DNA of 64,000 nt from DUPQ01 sp964563155 (GTDB lineage Bacteria; Bacillota; Clostridia; DUPQ01): contig CAZLVL010000012.1 in assembly GCA_964563155.1 (NCBI GenBank), positions 1 through 64,000 on the forward strand. The letters are read 5' to 3'. Numbering within the stretch: position 1 is the first letter of the stretch; the number at the start of each line of letters is the position of its first letter. The translations under genes were made by a program, and so were the position numbers. Below the pieces are notes generated by a model, which saw only the letters and a program-made list of their open reading frames with translations, was not told where the DNA came from and ran no database searches. Of this stretch, positions 1-9,058 are shown in pieces.

Positions 1-56
1 TTCGAATAACAGTTTAAGAGTTTAGCTTGTAAGTTGAATTTTACGGAAACTCAAAC
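1..56 (-). repeat. Insertion-sequence end, copy 1 (56 bp)
   Basis: These 56 bases match the reverse complement of 19493-19548 without gaps at about 50 of 56 positions. The second copy lies 125 bp upstream of a broken transposase, so this is probably one end of the same IS type, with the body of the element to the left of the window. The IS name is not known. Confidence 0.7.
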
Positions 57-76
57 AACTTTGAGTTTCCGTAAAA
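39..76. repeat. 38-bp perfect inverted repeat
   Basis: Two 17-bp arms (39-55 and 60-76) are perfect reverse complements around a CAAC loop. The left arm is the outer part of the IS end at 1-56, so the structure could be two IS ends lying head to head, or a strong bidirectional hairpin. It is not followed by a long T-tract, so a terminator role is less convincing. Confidence 0.75.
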
Positions 77-203
77 CGCAATAATCATGTAGAAAATTAC
101 ATTGTATTTCATGAATATCAACTCATGAATTCCCCCTATGTTAGGATAGTTGTCGGGTAGGAAAAATCATTATATGCGAGTAGCCAAGAGAGAGAGGATC
201 ATT

Positions 204-614
204 ATGGCTACATACAGTAAAGAATTTAAAGAGAAATTAATTAAACTAATGCTACCACCCGAGAACAAGCCAGTTAAGGAACTAGTTGATGAATATAATA
301 TTCACGAGCAAACATTGTATAGATGGCGTAAAACAGCACAATCAAAAGGAGGTGTCTATCCAGATAAAGTAAGTTCTAAGCAAAAATTCTCAAAAGAAAT
401 GCAGTTACAAATTATTGTTGAAACCAGTTCATTAAATAACCATGAGCTTTCGGAGTATTGTCGACGTAAAGATATATATACTGAAGAAATAGAGTCTTGG
501 AAAAAAGAATTTATCAATGGTGAGACAGATGAACAGTCTAGGCTCAAGCAAGAACTAAAAGACAGTCAAGCAGAGCTAAAGCTTGGTTCTTTTCCAATCT
601 CAGTGAAACTTTGA
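204..614 (+). pseudogene. Truncated IS3-type OrfA transposase
   Basis: The product would be about 137 residues from the ATG at 204, which has AGAGAGG upstream; the frame is open further upstream but without a better ribosome site. It has two helix-turn-helix blocks: one near residues 5-42 with a NIHEQTLYRWRK motif typical of IS3/IS911 OrfA, and a second near residues 60-110. The C-terminus begins a coiled stretch (RLKQELKDSQAEL) and then ends abruptly in unrelated residues. No OrfB (rve/DDE integrase) follows, so the element cannot transpose alone. It lies between an IS end and an ordinary chromosomal gene. It is most likely a remnant; a short DNA-binding protein of other function is less likely. 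Confidence 0.6.
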
Positions 615-826
615 ATTAGCAATAGAATCGACAAACTCTCCTATTGTAGGTAAAAACAAAGCCTCAGTAGATATGCAAAACCAAAAAATATCCTTTCTGA
701 TGGTAACCTTACCATTTCCTTTAGGCATTATTGATACTTTATATCATTAAGTAACAAAGTCACAGAAGATGCTTTTTGAAATTGATATATTAAAGCAGAA
801 ATTTAAAAATTTATAGGAGGCTTGAC

Positions 827-1231
827 ATGGCAAAGATTGAAGCGATTGAAGGTATTGGTCCGGTATACGGAGAAAAACTATTAGCTATTGGAGTTAGAAC
901 GGTAGAAAAATTATTAAAGACCGGTGCTACAAAAAAAGGAAGAATACAACTTGCAGAAGATACTGGTATCAGTGAAAAGTTGATTCTTACATGGGTTAAT
1001 CATGCAGACTTATTCAGAATAAAGGGTGTTGGACCCCAATACTCTGAATTATTAGAAGCATCAGGAGTAGATACAGTTGTTGAACTAGCAAATCGTAATC
1101 CTGAAAACTTATTTGCTAAAATGTGTGAAGTTAATGCTGAAAAAAGACTTGTTAGACTTACCCCTGCCCTAGTACAGGTGCAAAGCTGGGTTAGCCAAGC
1201 AAAAGATCTACCAAGAGCGGTATTCTATTAA
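827..1231 (+). CDS. DUF4332 helix-hairpin-helix protein
   Basis: The protein has 134 residues, with AGGAGG 8 bases before the ATG. It contains two helix-hairpin-helix motifs: IEGIGPVYGEKLLAIG at residues 6-21 and IKGVGPQYSELLEASG near 64-79, the pattern of the DUF4332 family. Such motifs usually bind the DNA backbone non-specifically. No catalytic domain is present, so the cellular role is unknown. The gene stands alone on the plus strand, is followed at once by a good terminator, and has no functional link to the IS fragment before it. Family assignment is fairly sure; function is not. Confidence 0.75.
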   Translation: MAKIEAIEGIGPVYGEKLLAIGVRTVEKLLKTGATKKGRIQLAEDTGISEKLILTWVNHADLFRIKGVGPQYSELLEASGVDTVVELANRNPENLFAKMCEVNAEKRLVRLTPALVQVQSWVSQAKDLPRAVFY

Positions 1232-1278
1232 TTAAAAAAAGAAATCAAGTTGGAAAAACAAGTTTTACTAATTTGACC

Positions 1279-1308
1279 AAGCTGTTTAGTTATTAAACAG
1301 CTTTTTTC
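1279..1308 (+). terminator. Intrinsic terminator after DUF4332 gene
   Basis: A 10-bp perfect stem (AAGCTGTTTA with TAAACAGCTT, loop 1289-1293) is followed by six T residues. It lies 48 bases after the stop of the helix-hairpin-helix gene. Confidence 0.85.
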
Positions 1309-1436
1309 ATTTCTTTTATTTTTTTATTCTTTTATTATTTTTATTCTTTTATTTTTTTTATTCTTTTATTTTTTTGTTTCTTTTATTTTTTTTATTTCTT
1401 TTATTTTTTGTTTCTTTTTGTGTTTTATCTTTTTAC
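1306..1436. repeat. Degenerate T-rich tandem repeat
   Basis: About 130 bases contain almost only T, with the unit TTCTTTTATTTTTT repeated imperfectly about nine times. It fills the gap between two convergent genes. No ORF or RNA is evident. It looks like slippage-generated low-complexity DNA. Confidence 0.8.
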
Positions 1437-1437
1437 T

Positions 1438-3057
1438 TTATATGAGTTGTCTGTATTCAGTGGGAGAAATACCAAAGTGCTTTTTAAATAGTTTGGTAAA
1501 ATGAGCCACATCCTTGTAACCTAACTTGTCTGAAATTTCATAGACCTTGTCATTGGTAGATTTAAGGAGTTTTTTTGCTTCATTCATTTTGTATCTTATA
1601 ACATGATCGGTAAAAGACTCATCGGTTACCTGCTTAAAAATCTTACTTAAGTAGTTAGGATGGATTTGAAGTCTTTCTGCAATGGTTACAAGAGAGACAT
1701 CTTCATAAACACTTTCTTTAATGTATCTTAAGCCCTTGTTTACTAAGAAATTGTTTTGTTTACTATCAGACTCTTCTATGGCTTGGGTAATCTCTTTAAT
1801 GATACTAATCAAGAAATTTCTCATATCATCAATGGAGATTAGTTCATTTATAGAGTTATATAGGTCATTTTCTTTATTGTAAAATCGGTAATTGGTTATT
1901 TCTAAAGAGTATATGATTCTTATTAAAAAGACAGATAACAAAAAGGCTATTCTTTCTTTTTGCCTTACATCATTTGCAACAATATGCTTGGAAGATTGCA
2001 TAATCTGGTCAATTATTTCTTTTACACTGGCATGACTTTTGTTTCTTAAGGCTAAGACCATATCTTCTTCTCTGGTCTTTAAAATATTATCAAAGTCGTC
2101 AACCACTATCTTTTCTTTTGTAGCCTTTATTTTCAATTGAGCATCTACTACCACGTTTTTACCAAGAATAACCCTGTATAGCATGGCATCTATGGCACTA
2201 ATGTATGAAAGGGTTACCTTTTCAATAGAGCCACAGGTATTACCTACTCCAACAGAAAGGGAAAATCCCATATTTTTATTTACCCAGCTTTTAACATCTT
2301 GTAATCTAGAAATTAGAAAGTCTCTTTGAATTTTTTGTTTAGAACAAACCAAAAGGCCTATTCTGTTATCAAGATTAAAGGTATAGCACTTGTAGATGTC
2401 TTCTAGCTTTTGTTCCATAGTGCTCATTATGGCTGCCTTATAAAAGGAAAAATCATACATATTTAGTTTCTTTTGAGAGGATGCCAGTTCAAATTCAGCT
2501 AGACAGACTACAAAATTATTGTAATCAATATCTATTTCAGTGGTTATAGCTCTGTCAATAATTTCACTTTTTTGTCTTAATTTTCCTTCCATTAACATTC
2601 TAAAAAAGTTATCCTTGAGAACCATTATGTTCTCTCTTAACTTTCTTCTGATGTTGTCATTAAGACTGACCTCTCTAATCTTTTCATCTATTTGCTTTTT
2701 TGCTTCTAGTACCTTGTCTACTAGGGTCTGTTGCACAAGAGGCTTTGTTAAATAGCAAAAGGCATTGTTGGTAACTGCTCTTCTAGCATATTCAAAATTT
2801 CTATAACCGCTTATGAGTATAACCTTAATATTGGGATAGGTCCTATTTATTATCTCTAATAGGTCTAAACCGCTCATATCTGGCATAGAAATATCAGTTA
2901 TAACTACGTTGGGCATGTAGGTATCAATCAAATCCAGGGCCTCAGAGGCGCTAGAAGCGATAGCACTTACATTAATGCCATGTTCCTCCCAAGGTATGGA
3001 AGTGGCCATTCCCTCTCTTATGGATTTTTCATCATCTACAATTATAATATCAATCAT
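1438..3057 (-). CDS. YesN-type response regulator, AraC output domain
   Basis: This is a two-component response regulator of 539 residues. Residues 1-120 form a receiver domain: VDDEK at 7-11, the phosphoacceptor Asp in VVITDISMPD near residue 56, and a late Lys in LTKP. A long central linker follows. The last 100 residues form an AraC/XylS double helix-turn-helix ending in GYKDVAHFTKLFKKHFGISP. The ATG at 3057 overlaps the end of the sensor kinase by 8 bases, so the two are translationally coupled. YesM/YesN pairs usually control neighbouring carbohydrate uptake genes; the permeases at 6.0-7.9 kb are the obvious candidates. The ligand cannot be read from sequence. Confidence 0.92.
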   Translation of the reverse strand: MIDIIIVDDEKSIREGMATSIPWEEHGINVSAIASSASEALDLIDTYMPNVVITDISMPDMSGLDLLEIINRTYPNIKVILISGYRNFEYARRAVTNNAFCYLTKPLVQQTLVDKVLEAKKQIDEKIREVSLNDNIRRKLRENIMVLKDNFFRMLMEGKLRQKSEIIDRAITTEIDIDYNNFVVCLAEFELASSQKKLNMYDFSFYKAAIMSTMEQKLEDIYKCYTFNLDNRIGLLVCSKQKIQRDFLISRLQDVKSWVNKNMGFSLSVGVGNTCGSIEKVTLSYISAIDAMLYRVILGKNVVVDAQLKIKATKEKIVVDDFDNILKTREEDMVLALRNKSHASVKEIIDQIMQSSKHIVANDVRQKERIAFLLSVFLIRIIYSLEITNYRFYNKENDLYNSINELISIDDMRNFLISIIKEITQAIEESDSKQNNFLVNKGLRYIKESVYEDVSLVTIAERLQIHPNYLSKIFKQVTDESFTDHVIRYKMNEAKKLLKSTNDKVYEISDKLGYKDVAHFTKLFKKHFGISPTEYRQLI

Positions 3058-4837
3058 TTTCCTGCTCTTCCAACCTGTAGGGAACCCTTATTGTCACACT
3101 GGTTCCTTCTTTGTGCTTGCTCTCTATTTCTATTCCATATTCTGGGCCATAGTAGAGTTTGATTCTTTTTTGAACGTTTCTTAAGCCTGATTCGCTTTCT
3201 AGTCTAACAGAGTTGATACTGGCATTTATGAGGTTGAGTTTCTCTTCTGTCATTCCAATACCATTGTCTGTCACCTTTACTATTATATCATCTTTTTCTT
3301 TTTCAACACAAATAGAAAGCTTACCAGCATCTTGGTCTTCTAGACCATGAACAATAGCATTTTCAACAATTGTCTGAATAATGAGGTTTAAGATAACACA
3401 TTTTTCTAAATCACTAGGACAAGATATTTCATAGGAAAAGGATTCTCCATAGCGAATTCTTTGGATATCTAAATAACATGCAATTCCTTCTAGGGCATCT
3501 TTAAAGGTGGTTAAATCTCTTCCCTTGTTAAAGACTTTTCTGTACATGGTAGAAAGGCTAACTACAATTTTAGATATTTCATCTACATCATGCTCTTTTG
3601 CCACCCAGTTAATGGTGTCTAGGGTGTTGTATAGAAAGTGTGGATTAATTTTATCTTGTAAGGATTGAAGTTCAAGTTGCTTTCTATAGAGTTCTGCTTG
3701 GTACAACTCTTCAATCAAAACAGTAACCCTGTCTGTCATTAGGTTATAGGCACAAAAGAGTTCCTTTATCTCATTATCCTTGCAGCCTCTTGCATCTAGT
3801 TTACTGCTAAAGTCACCAGAGCCTACCTTTTCCATACCAGCTACCAGACTAGAAATAGGTTCTTGTATATTAACACTAATAATCTTACTAAAAATCAAGT
3901 AACCTGAGGCTAAAACTAAGATGGCAAGAGTTAAAGAAATTAAAGTTGCATATTCATAAATTTTGGCAGAAAAATCTTTAAAAGGGATAACATACATAAG
4001 AAATACTTCTTTATCCAAATCTAAGGCTCTCATATGTAGATAATACCAAGAGTAGTTGTATTCAAAATCTACAACCTCTTCTTTGCTTAACTTATCATAG
4101 TTTCTTTGGGTAAATACCTTTAAATGTAGGGCCATTTCATCTTTGTAATCTGGATAGAATAAAAAGTCTTCTTTAGATACTAGGACATTTTTTGTGTTTG
4201 CTGTAAGACTGATCTCTTGTAAAAGTTGGGCAACCTTATCTTTTGACAAATTAAAGGAGATATAAAGACCCTTTGGTAAATCTTTATTCAATAAATCTGC
4301 CTTGTAGGTAAAACTTATATGTCCTTCACTTAAGGTTAAAATTCTATGCTTTTCCAATTCCTCCCAAGGTTTAAACTTACCCTTAGCATCAAAAAACCAA
4401 GGGAGTTTTACGTAAGAATAGGGTATTGCAAAAGAAGCTTGATCTCTTAAAAGATATTCTTGATCATAGTCATAGATTAAGACCTCTTCTATTAGGTCAT
4501 TTGTTCCCACTGCCATCTTAAGAAAGTAGCTTACATCCTTGGGGGAACGACTGGGGTTACTCTTGTAATAATTATTTGCTGCATAGTCTGATAGTATAGA
4601 TGAATTTGCAATTGAAGATGCTAACATGTCCATAATCTTTACTTGACTAGAGTAGACATCAACAATCTGCTTATCCATAACATTTATCATTTTTTCTCGA
4701 TTTTTAGTGGACAACTTTACAATAAAAATATTAGTTGCTGATATTACCAATAAAACAGCAACTAGTAAGACTAGAAAGATGGTCATCATTCTAGATCTTA
4801 AGTTACCTTTATTAAATCTATTTTTTAAAGTTTTCAT
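3050..4837 (-). CDS. YesM-type sensor histidine kinase
   Basis: This membrane histidine kinase has 595 residues. One transmembrane helix lies near residues 17-37 and a second near 290-312, enclosing an extracellular dCache-like sensor of about 250 residues. A HAMP segment follows, then a His_kinase domain with the phosphoacceptor in INPHFLYNTLDTINW near residue 400, and an HATPase with N (VENAIVHG), G1 (DNGIGM) and G2 (GLRNVQKR) boxes. The HPHFLYN-type H-box is typical of the LytS/YesM class. The ATG overlaps the stop of the URO-D gene as ATGA, and its own end overlaps the regulator. The extracellular signal is unknown, probably a sugar or glycoside. Confidence 0.92.
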   Translation of the reverse strand: MKTLKNRFNKGNLRSRMMTIFLVLLVAVLLVISATNIFIVKLSTKNREKMINVMDKQIVDVYSSQVKIMDMLASSIANSSILSDYAANNYYKSNPSRSPKDVSYFLKMAVGTNDLIEEVLIYDYDQEYLLRDQASFAIPYSYVKLPWFFDAKGKFKPWEELEKHRILTLSEGHISFTYKADLLNKDLPKGLYISFNLSKDKVAQLLQEISLTANTKNVLVSKEDFLFYPDYKDEMALHLKVFTQRNYDKLSKEEVVDFEYNYSWYYLHMRALDLDKEVFLMYVIPFKDFSAKIYEYATLISLTLAILVLASGYLIFSKIISVNIQEPISSLVAGMEKVGSGDFSSKLDARGCKDNEIKELFCAYNLMTDRVTVLIEELYQAELYRKQLELQSLQDKINPHFLYNTLDTINWVAKEHDVDEISKIVVSLSTMYRKVFNKGRDLTTFKDALEGIACYLDIQRIRYGESFSYEISCPSDLEKCVILNLIIQTIVENAIVHGLEDQDAGKLSICVEKEKDDIIVKVTDNGIGMTEEKLNLINASINSVRLESESGLRNVQKRIKLYYGPEYGIEIESKHKEGTSVTIRVPYRLEEQEND

Positions 4838-5886
4838 CCTAGTTTGCTTCTGACCAAGTCAACAGCCCTTTTGGCTTCATCTGTGGTCTTTGCATCATAC
4901 CATATTACAGTTTTTCTATCCTTAAGAAAATCAATGTTTGCTTCTATTTCCTCTAAGCTTAAGGTAGCAATTGTAATCTTATCTCTAAGTTCTTTTTCAT
5001 ATTGCTTGTAAACTTCGATACCCCTTGGTGCATTGGGGTCATTGGATATTTCTATAAACTTTATATTTTCCACCTCAGCTACTGCAGGAATAACATGACC
5101 TCCTACAGAGTGTATATGGAAAAATACTCCATCAAAACTGTTAGCTATTTTTTCTAAATAAGGGACTTCAAATTCTCTGAACAACTCATCGGATAACATG
5201 GTAGTGGCATCCACTGATAAATGGCCAGCATATCCTTTAGGTAGTAATACATCAAAGCCAGATATGACATAATCCTGGTATTCATCTACTATTGAGGCTT
5301 GTTCTTTTAAAAGATATATAATTGCATCGGTACATTTTCCTGATAATTCTAACAAAGCATCAGGGTCATCATAGAAATCATAGAAAAAATCATTTCCTCT
5401 TAGGGCATTTACCACATCCAAAGGACCATCAATCCCCCTAAAGCGAATAAAAAGATTCTTATTCACTTTGCTTTTCATATATTTCATTCCTCCAACTACT
5501 AGATTACGCCATAGATTGTTTTCATCCACATTAGCTAATTTATAGTCTGAATAATCAAATATTTCTTGATGGTGCCAAGAGGTTCTATCTGTAAAGGATA
5601 CTTCACCACCCATAAAGGCTGAGTGTTCAGCAATTCCATATCTTGCTGTTGTTGAGGGAATTATATCATCTTGGATATCTTCTCTAAGATTCCAATAGGT
5701 TGTATCTCTAAATATTAGAAAATCTAAATAGGTTTCCATATTATTAGGTAAGCCAAAGGAGTCCAAGCCTCTTTTAGGTACTGGAATATCCATAACCTCT
5801 TTAATTTGAATAAGAGCTCCTCCTTTTGAAGAGTTATATACTTTATTTGTTCTTTCAATTATTTCATTAGTTCTTTTCATATCCAT
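4834..5886 (-). CDS. URO-D family protein
   Basis: The protein has 350 residues, the usual length for the uroporphyrinogen decarboxylase superfamily. C-terminal features typical of the fold are visible: FFHIHSVGGHVIPAVAEV, then IEISNDPNAPRG and a closing TVIWYDAKT strand. Many clostridial members are not haem enzymes but corrinoid or thiol methyltransferases (MtaA/CmuA/MtbA type); no other haem gene is nearby. It is translationally coupled (ATGA) to the YesM kinase and lies behind a terminator that separates it from the permeases. A role in demethylating a substrate linked to this sensor is possible but inferred. A second URO-D protein is at 18.4-19.4 kb. Confidence 0.8.
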   Translation of the reverse strand: MDMKRTNEIIERTNKVYNSSKGGALIQIKEVMDIPVPKRGLDSFGLPNNMETYLDFLIFRDTTYWNLREDIQDDIIPSTTARYGIAEHSAFMGGEVSFTDRTSWHHQEIFDYSDYKLANVDENNLWRNLVVGGMKYMKSKVNKNLFIRFRGIDGPLDVVNALRGNDFFYDFYDDPDALLELSGKCTDAIIYLLKEQASIVDEYQDYVISGFDVLLPKGYAGHLSVDATTMLSDELFREFEVPYLEKIANSFDGVFFHIHSVGGHVIPAVAEVENIKFIEISNDPNAPRGIEVYKQYEKELRDKITIATLSLEEIEANIDFLKDRKTVIWYDAKTTDEAKRAVDLVRSKLG

Positions 5887-5952
5887 AAAAATTTACCGCC
5901 ACCTTTAGTTTGATAACAGTATACCTTTTTTTATAGCCTTGTTCAACATAAC

Positions 5953-5977
5953 AAAAAGGATAAGATTTCTCTTATCC
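5953..5977 (-). terminator. Intrinsic terminator after ABC permeases
   Basis: An 8-bp perfect stem (GGATAAGA with TCTTATCC, loop 5966-5969) is followed on the minus strand by TTTTTG. It lies 58 bases after the permease stop at 6036 and ends the transporter transcript before the URO-D/two-component genes. Confidence 0.8.
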
Positions 5978-6035
5978 TCTAGGTTTAAATTTACTTTTTT
6001 TAATTATTATCTTAAATAATATACGAGATTTTTGC

Positions 6036-6932
6036 TTATCCTTTTATGGATCCAACCATAATTCCGCCAGCAAAATATTTCTGTAAGAATGGATATGCAA
6101 TAAGGATTGGTATCATGGAAACAACCATCATGGCGCCCCCAAGTCCCTTGGAGTTAATTAGTAGCTCTGTGGGGTCGAAACCTTGAGCAATCATCATTTC
6201 CTCCCATAACTTATCATTTCCTTCACCCTTCATAACAGTTTCTCTGATTTTAACTGGGAAGGTCCATCTTTCAGGTCTTCTGATATAAATCATAGCGGCA
6301 TAGAAAGTATTCCATAATCCAATACCTGTTAGTAGGCCTAGGGCTGATAGAACTGGCTTGGAAAGAGGAAGTATAATCTTCCAGAAAATGGTCATTTCTG
6401 CAGCTCCGTCTATTCTTGCAGACTCGGTCAGTTCGTTAGGAATTGACCAGTAATAATTTCGAATCAGAGTCATGTTCCACCCCGATGCTAGTCCTGGAAT
6501 AAATAGGGCCCATAGTGTATCCATTAGTCCTAATGCTCTAATAAGCAAGAAGCCAGGAATTGTTCCTCCACCAATTAGCATTGGGATAATAACCATGTAA
6601 TATGCAAAGAAGTTCTTTCCAGGTAATTCTCTCTTACTCATTGTGTAGGCACCTAAGGAGTTAACCAATAAGGTTAATGGAGTTCCTACTGCAGTTATTA
6701 GAACTGAGTTAAGTAAGGGTCTATAAACTGAGTTATCTTTAATAATCATTCCGTAGAAGGCTAAACTTGGACGTGAAGGCCAAAGTTGTAGGGTTCCTAC
6801 TGATGTTTCACTTAATTCAAATGAGTTTTTAAGAACAAACAATACAGGAACAACAATAATTACGGTGAATACGAAAAATCCCAATATGTTGAATACGTTA
6901 AATATTTTTTCTCCTAATGATCTTTTTAACAA
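6036..6932 (-). CDS. Carbohydrate ABC transporter permease, LplC/MalG type
   Basis: The protein has 298 residues and six predicted membrane helices. The cytoplasmic EAA loop reads ESARIDGAAEMTIFWKIILP near residues 178-197, matching the MalG/LplC class of binding-protein-dependent permeases. The start is a TTG at 6932 with AAGGTG 8 bases before it; no in-frame ATG is better placed. It is 17 bases downstream of the partner permease. No solute-binding protein or ATPase is present in the window, so the pair must use components encoded elsewhere. Family members move oligosaccharides or acidic sugars; the substrate here is unknown. Confidence 0.9.
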   Translation of the reverse strand: MLKRSLGEKIFNVFNILGFFVFTVIIVVPVLFVLKNSFELSETSVGTLQLWPSRPSLAFYGMIIKDNSVYRPLLNSVLITAVGTPLTLLVNSLGAYTMSKRELPGKNFFAYYMVIIPMLIGGGTIPGFLLIRALGLMDTLWALFIPGLASGWNMTLIRNYYWSIPNELTESARIDGAAEMTIFWKIILPLSKPVLSALGLLTGIGLWNTFYAAMIYIRRPERWTFPVKIRETVMKGEGNDKLWEEMMIAQGFDPTELLINSKGLGGAMMVVSMIPILIAYPFLQKYFAGGIMVGSIKG

Positions 6933-6949
6933 TTTACTTCACCTTCTTC

Positions 6950-7888
6950 CTATATAATCGTTCTTCCATCTTCTGTTAAGTATTTACTTGCAAAGTTAGC
7001 ACTCAACATAAGGATAGTTGAAATAATCGAGTTAAACAGTCCTGTCGTGGTTGACATACTGAATTTTCCTTGTCTAATACCAGTTCTGAATATATAAACG
7101 TCTAATACTAGAGCAGTTTCATCAAGTAGTGGATTTCCATCTGTAAGGGTAAAAATAGGTTCGAACAGTCCTCCCATGATTCCTGAGAAGGAGAATACTA
7201 AAAGAACAATTATTGTATTTTTAATACCAGGTAATGTGATGTATCCTGTTTGTTTCCATCTAGAAGCACCGTCGATAACAGCTGCTTCATATAACTCGGG
7301 ATCAACACCACCAAGTGCCGCCAAGTAAATAATGGATGAATACCCTACTCCTCTCCACAACCTCATAAAGGTCATAACAAGAGGGAAGATTTTTGGTTTA
7401 CCTAAGAAGTATATCTTTTCCCCTCCAAGCAGAGCAATAACTGTATTTATGTATCCAGTACTAGGAGACATCAATTGAATAAAGATACCACTTACAACAA
7501 CCCATGTTAGGAAGTTAGGAAGTGTAGAAATGGTTTGTACACTTTTCTTAAACCACATTATACGTATTTCATTCAATAACAAGGCCAAGATTATGGGAGC
7601 GGGTTTTAGGAACAAATAGTCCAAACCAATAAACACCCATGTGTTTCTAAAGGCATCCCAGAAAGCTCTCAAACCGAACAGCCTATCAAAGTTCTCAAAT
7701 CCACACCAATACTTAAAACCACCTGATGTGAACTCTTGGAAAGCAATCATGATACCTGGCATAGTTATATAGCGGAATATATAATACAGTATCAATCCGG
7801 GAACAATCATAAGATAAATAGTTATATTTACCTTTGTGAAGATTCTTTTTACATTCTTCTTATAAACTCTCTCATTACTTACGTCCAA
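6950..7888 (-). CDS. Carbohydrate ABC transporter permease, LplB type
   Basis: The protein has 312 residues with an N-terminal helix near residues 20-40 and five further helices. The EAA loop is YEAAVIDGASRWKQTGYITLP near residues 202-222. A TTG at 7888 is the only reasonable start: a TAA codon is immediately upstream in frame, and the next ATG would cut the first helix. It is the first gene of the two-permease unit. The 127 bases upstream are very AT-rich and hold no gene. LplB/LplC pairs are classically regulated by YesM/YesN kinases, as encoded just downstream. Confidence 0.9.
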   Translation of the reverse strand: MDVSNERVYKKNVKRIFTKVNITIYLMIVPGLILYYIFRYITMPGIMIAFQEFTSGGFKYWCGFENFDRLFGLRAFWDAFRNTWVFIGLDYLFLKPAPIILALLLNEIRIMWFKKSVQTISTLPNFLTWVVVSGIFIQLMSPSTGYINTVIALLGGEKIYFLGKPKIFPLVMTFMRLWRGVGYSSIIYLAALGGVDPELYEAAVIDGASRWKQTGYITLPGIKNTIIVLLVFSFSGIMGGLFEPIFTLTDGNPLLDETALVLDVYIFRTGIRQGKFSMSTTTGLFNSIISTILMLSANFASKYLTEDGRTII

Positions 7889-8015
7889 TTACAACACCAA
7901 CCCTTCTTTAATAAATCCCTGTATTTTCGATATTATAATAATATTGTTATTTTATCATACATAGGTCTTTCTCAATACATGAAAATAATAACTTTTATTG
8001 TATTTATATGATTTT

Positions 8016-9011
8016 TCAAATATTTGAGCCTACAAAGCCTTTTAACAAATCAACACAAGCCCTAACATCTGCCATGTCTACCATGCCAACAGGACCATGG
8101 ACATAACGCATAGGAATTGAAATACCACCTGTGCGTACCCCTTGATTTGAGGTATATATTGCCCCTGCATCTGTACCGCCAGCATCTAAAACTTCTGTCT
8201 GCCACTTAATATCTGAACTTTCACAAATCTCTTTCATTTTTGAAATTACTTTTTGGTCGCATATTACAGAGCGATCCATAATCTTAATAGCAGCTCCACC
8301 ACCTAAAATAGCATTTCCATCTTTTACTGTAGGTGTGTCAAAAGATGATGTAACATCTACCGCAACCCCTATGTCTGGCTTTATTACCCTGCTGGCAACT
8401 ATGGCTCCCTTTAGGCCTAATTCTTCTTGGCTAGTAAAAGCATAATAAATATCATGATAGGGATCAGTAGCTTCCATAAGAGCCTTAATGGCAACATAGC
8501 AACCTATCCTGTTGTCTATTGCTTTACCTATAACCCTATTGTTTTTTAATTCACATAAAGGTCCATAATAAGAGCCAACATCCCCAGGCTTTACATATTG
8601 CAGAGCATCTTCTTTATCCTTAGCTCCTATATCTGCAAAGAGGTCTCTTACATTGTTACCTTTAATTTCTCCAGTATCCTTTTTATATCCTAAAACTCCC
8701 ACTGTTCCATTTTGAAAAACAATACGATTTCCTATAGATAGAGCTACAGGGATACCACCAATAGGTCTTAGGTTTATAAAGCCCTCACCAGTGACTCCCA
8801 TAACCATAAAGCCAATCTCATCTTTGTGAGCAGAAATCATTATTCTCTTCTTGTCTTTTCCATTTCCTTTTTTAAGGGCTATAAGATTGTCTATACCATC
8901 ATAGATAATCTCATCTACATAATCTTTTACTAAATCTTCAATAAGCAAGTTAACTTCATCTTCTCTCCCGCTCACTGCAAAAGTAGAGGTCAGTTTGTCC
9001 AGTAATTCCAT
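8016..9011 (-). CDS. M42 family aminopeptidase
   Basis: This 331-residue cytosolic metallopeptidase belongs to the M42 (PepA/FrvX/YsdC, tetrahedral aminopeptidase) family. Metal and catalytic signatures visible are SAHKDEIGFMV near residue 60, the bridging Asp in GKAIDNRIGCY near 165, the catalytic Glu pair in TSQEELGLKG near 197, VAVDV near 218, and the late His in PMRYVHGP near 302. Family members trim peptides from the N-terminus as large dodecamers. It follows the MFS gene with a 47-base gap that contains a hairpin between the apparent ribosome site and the start codon. Whether it serves peptide catabolism generally is inference. Confidence 0.9.
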   Translation of the reverse strand: MELLDKLTSTFAVSGREDEVNLLIEDLVKDYVDEIIYDGIDNLIALKKGNGKDKKRIMISAHKDEIGFMVMGVTGEGFINLRPIGGIPVALSIGNRIVFQNGTVGVLGYKKDTGEIKGNNVRDLFADIGAKDKEDALQYVKPGDVGSYYGPLCELKNNRVIGKAIDNRIGCYVAIKALMEATDPYHDIYYAFTSQEELGLKGAIVASRVIKPDIGVAVDVTSSFDTPTVKDGNAILGGGAAIKIMDRSVICDQKVISKMKEICESSDIKWQTEVLDAGGTDAGAIYTSNQGVRTGGISIPMRYVHGPVGMVDMADVRACVDLLKGFVGSNI

Positions 9012-9054
9012 TTATTCTTGTATGATAGGTCAAGGACTTATCATACTCCTCCTA
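9012..9054 (-). promoter_or_regulatory. Unusual leader of M42 gene: SD, hairpin, start
   Basis: On the minus strand TAGGAGGAG (9046-9054) is followed by a 7-bp inverted repeat (TATGATA at 9021-9027 and its complement at 9039-9045), and only then by the ATG at 9011. The Shine-Dalgarno is about 34 bases from the start in linear sequence; folding the hairpin would shorten this. A tiny ORF starting ATGATAAGT within the hairpin is an alternative explanation. Confidence 0.5.
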
Positions 9055-9058
9055 TTAT

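Noticed and set aside
7736..8011. 91-residue plus-strand ORF upstream of the M42 gene end
   Set aside because: It overlaps the N-terminus of a clear ABC permease and AT-rich spacer, without a ribosome site.
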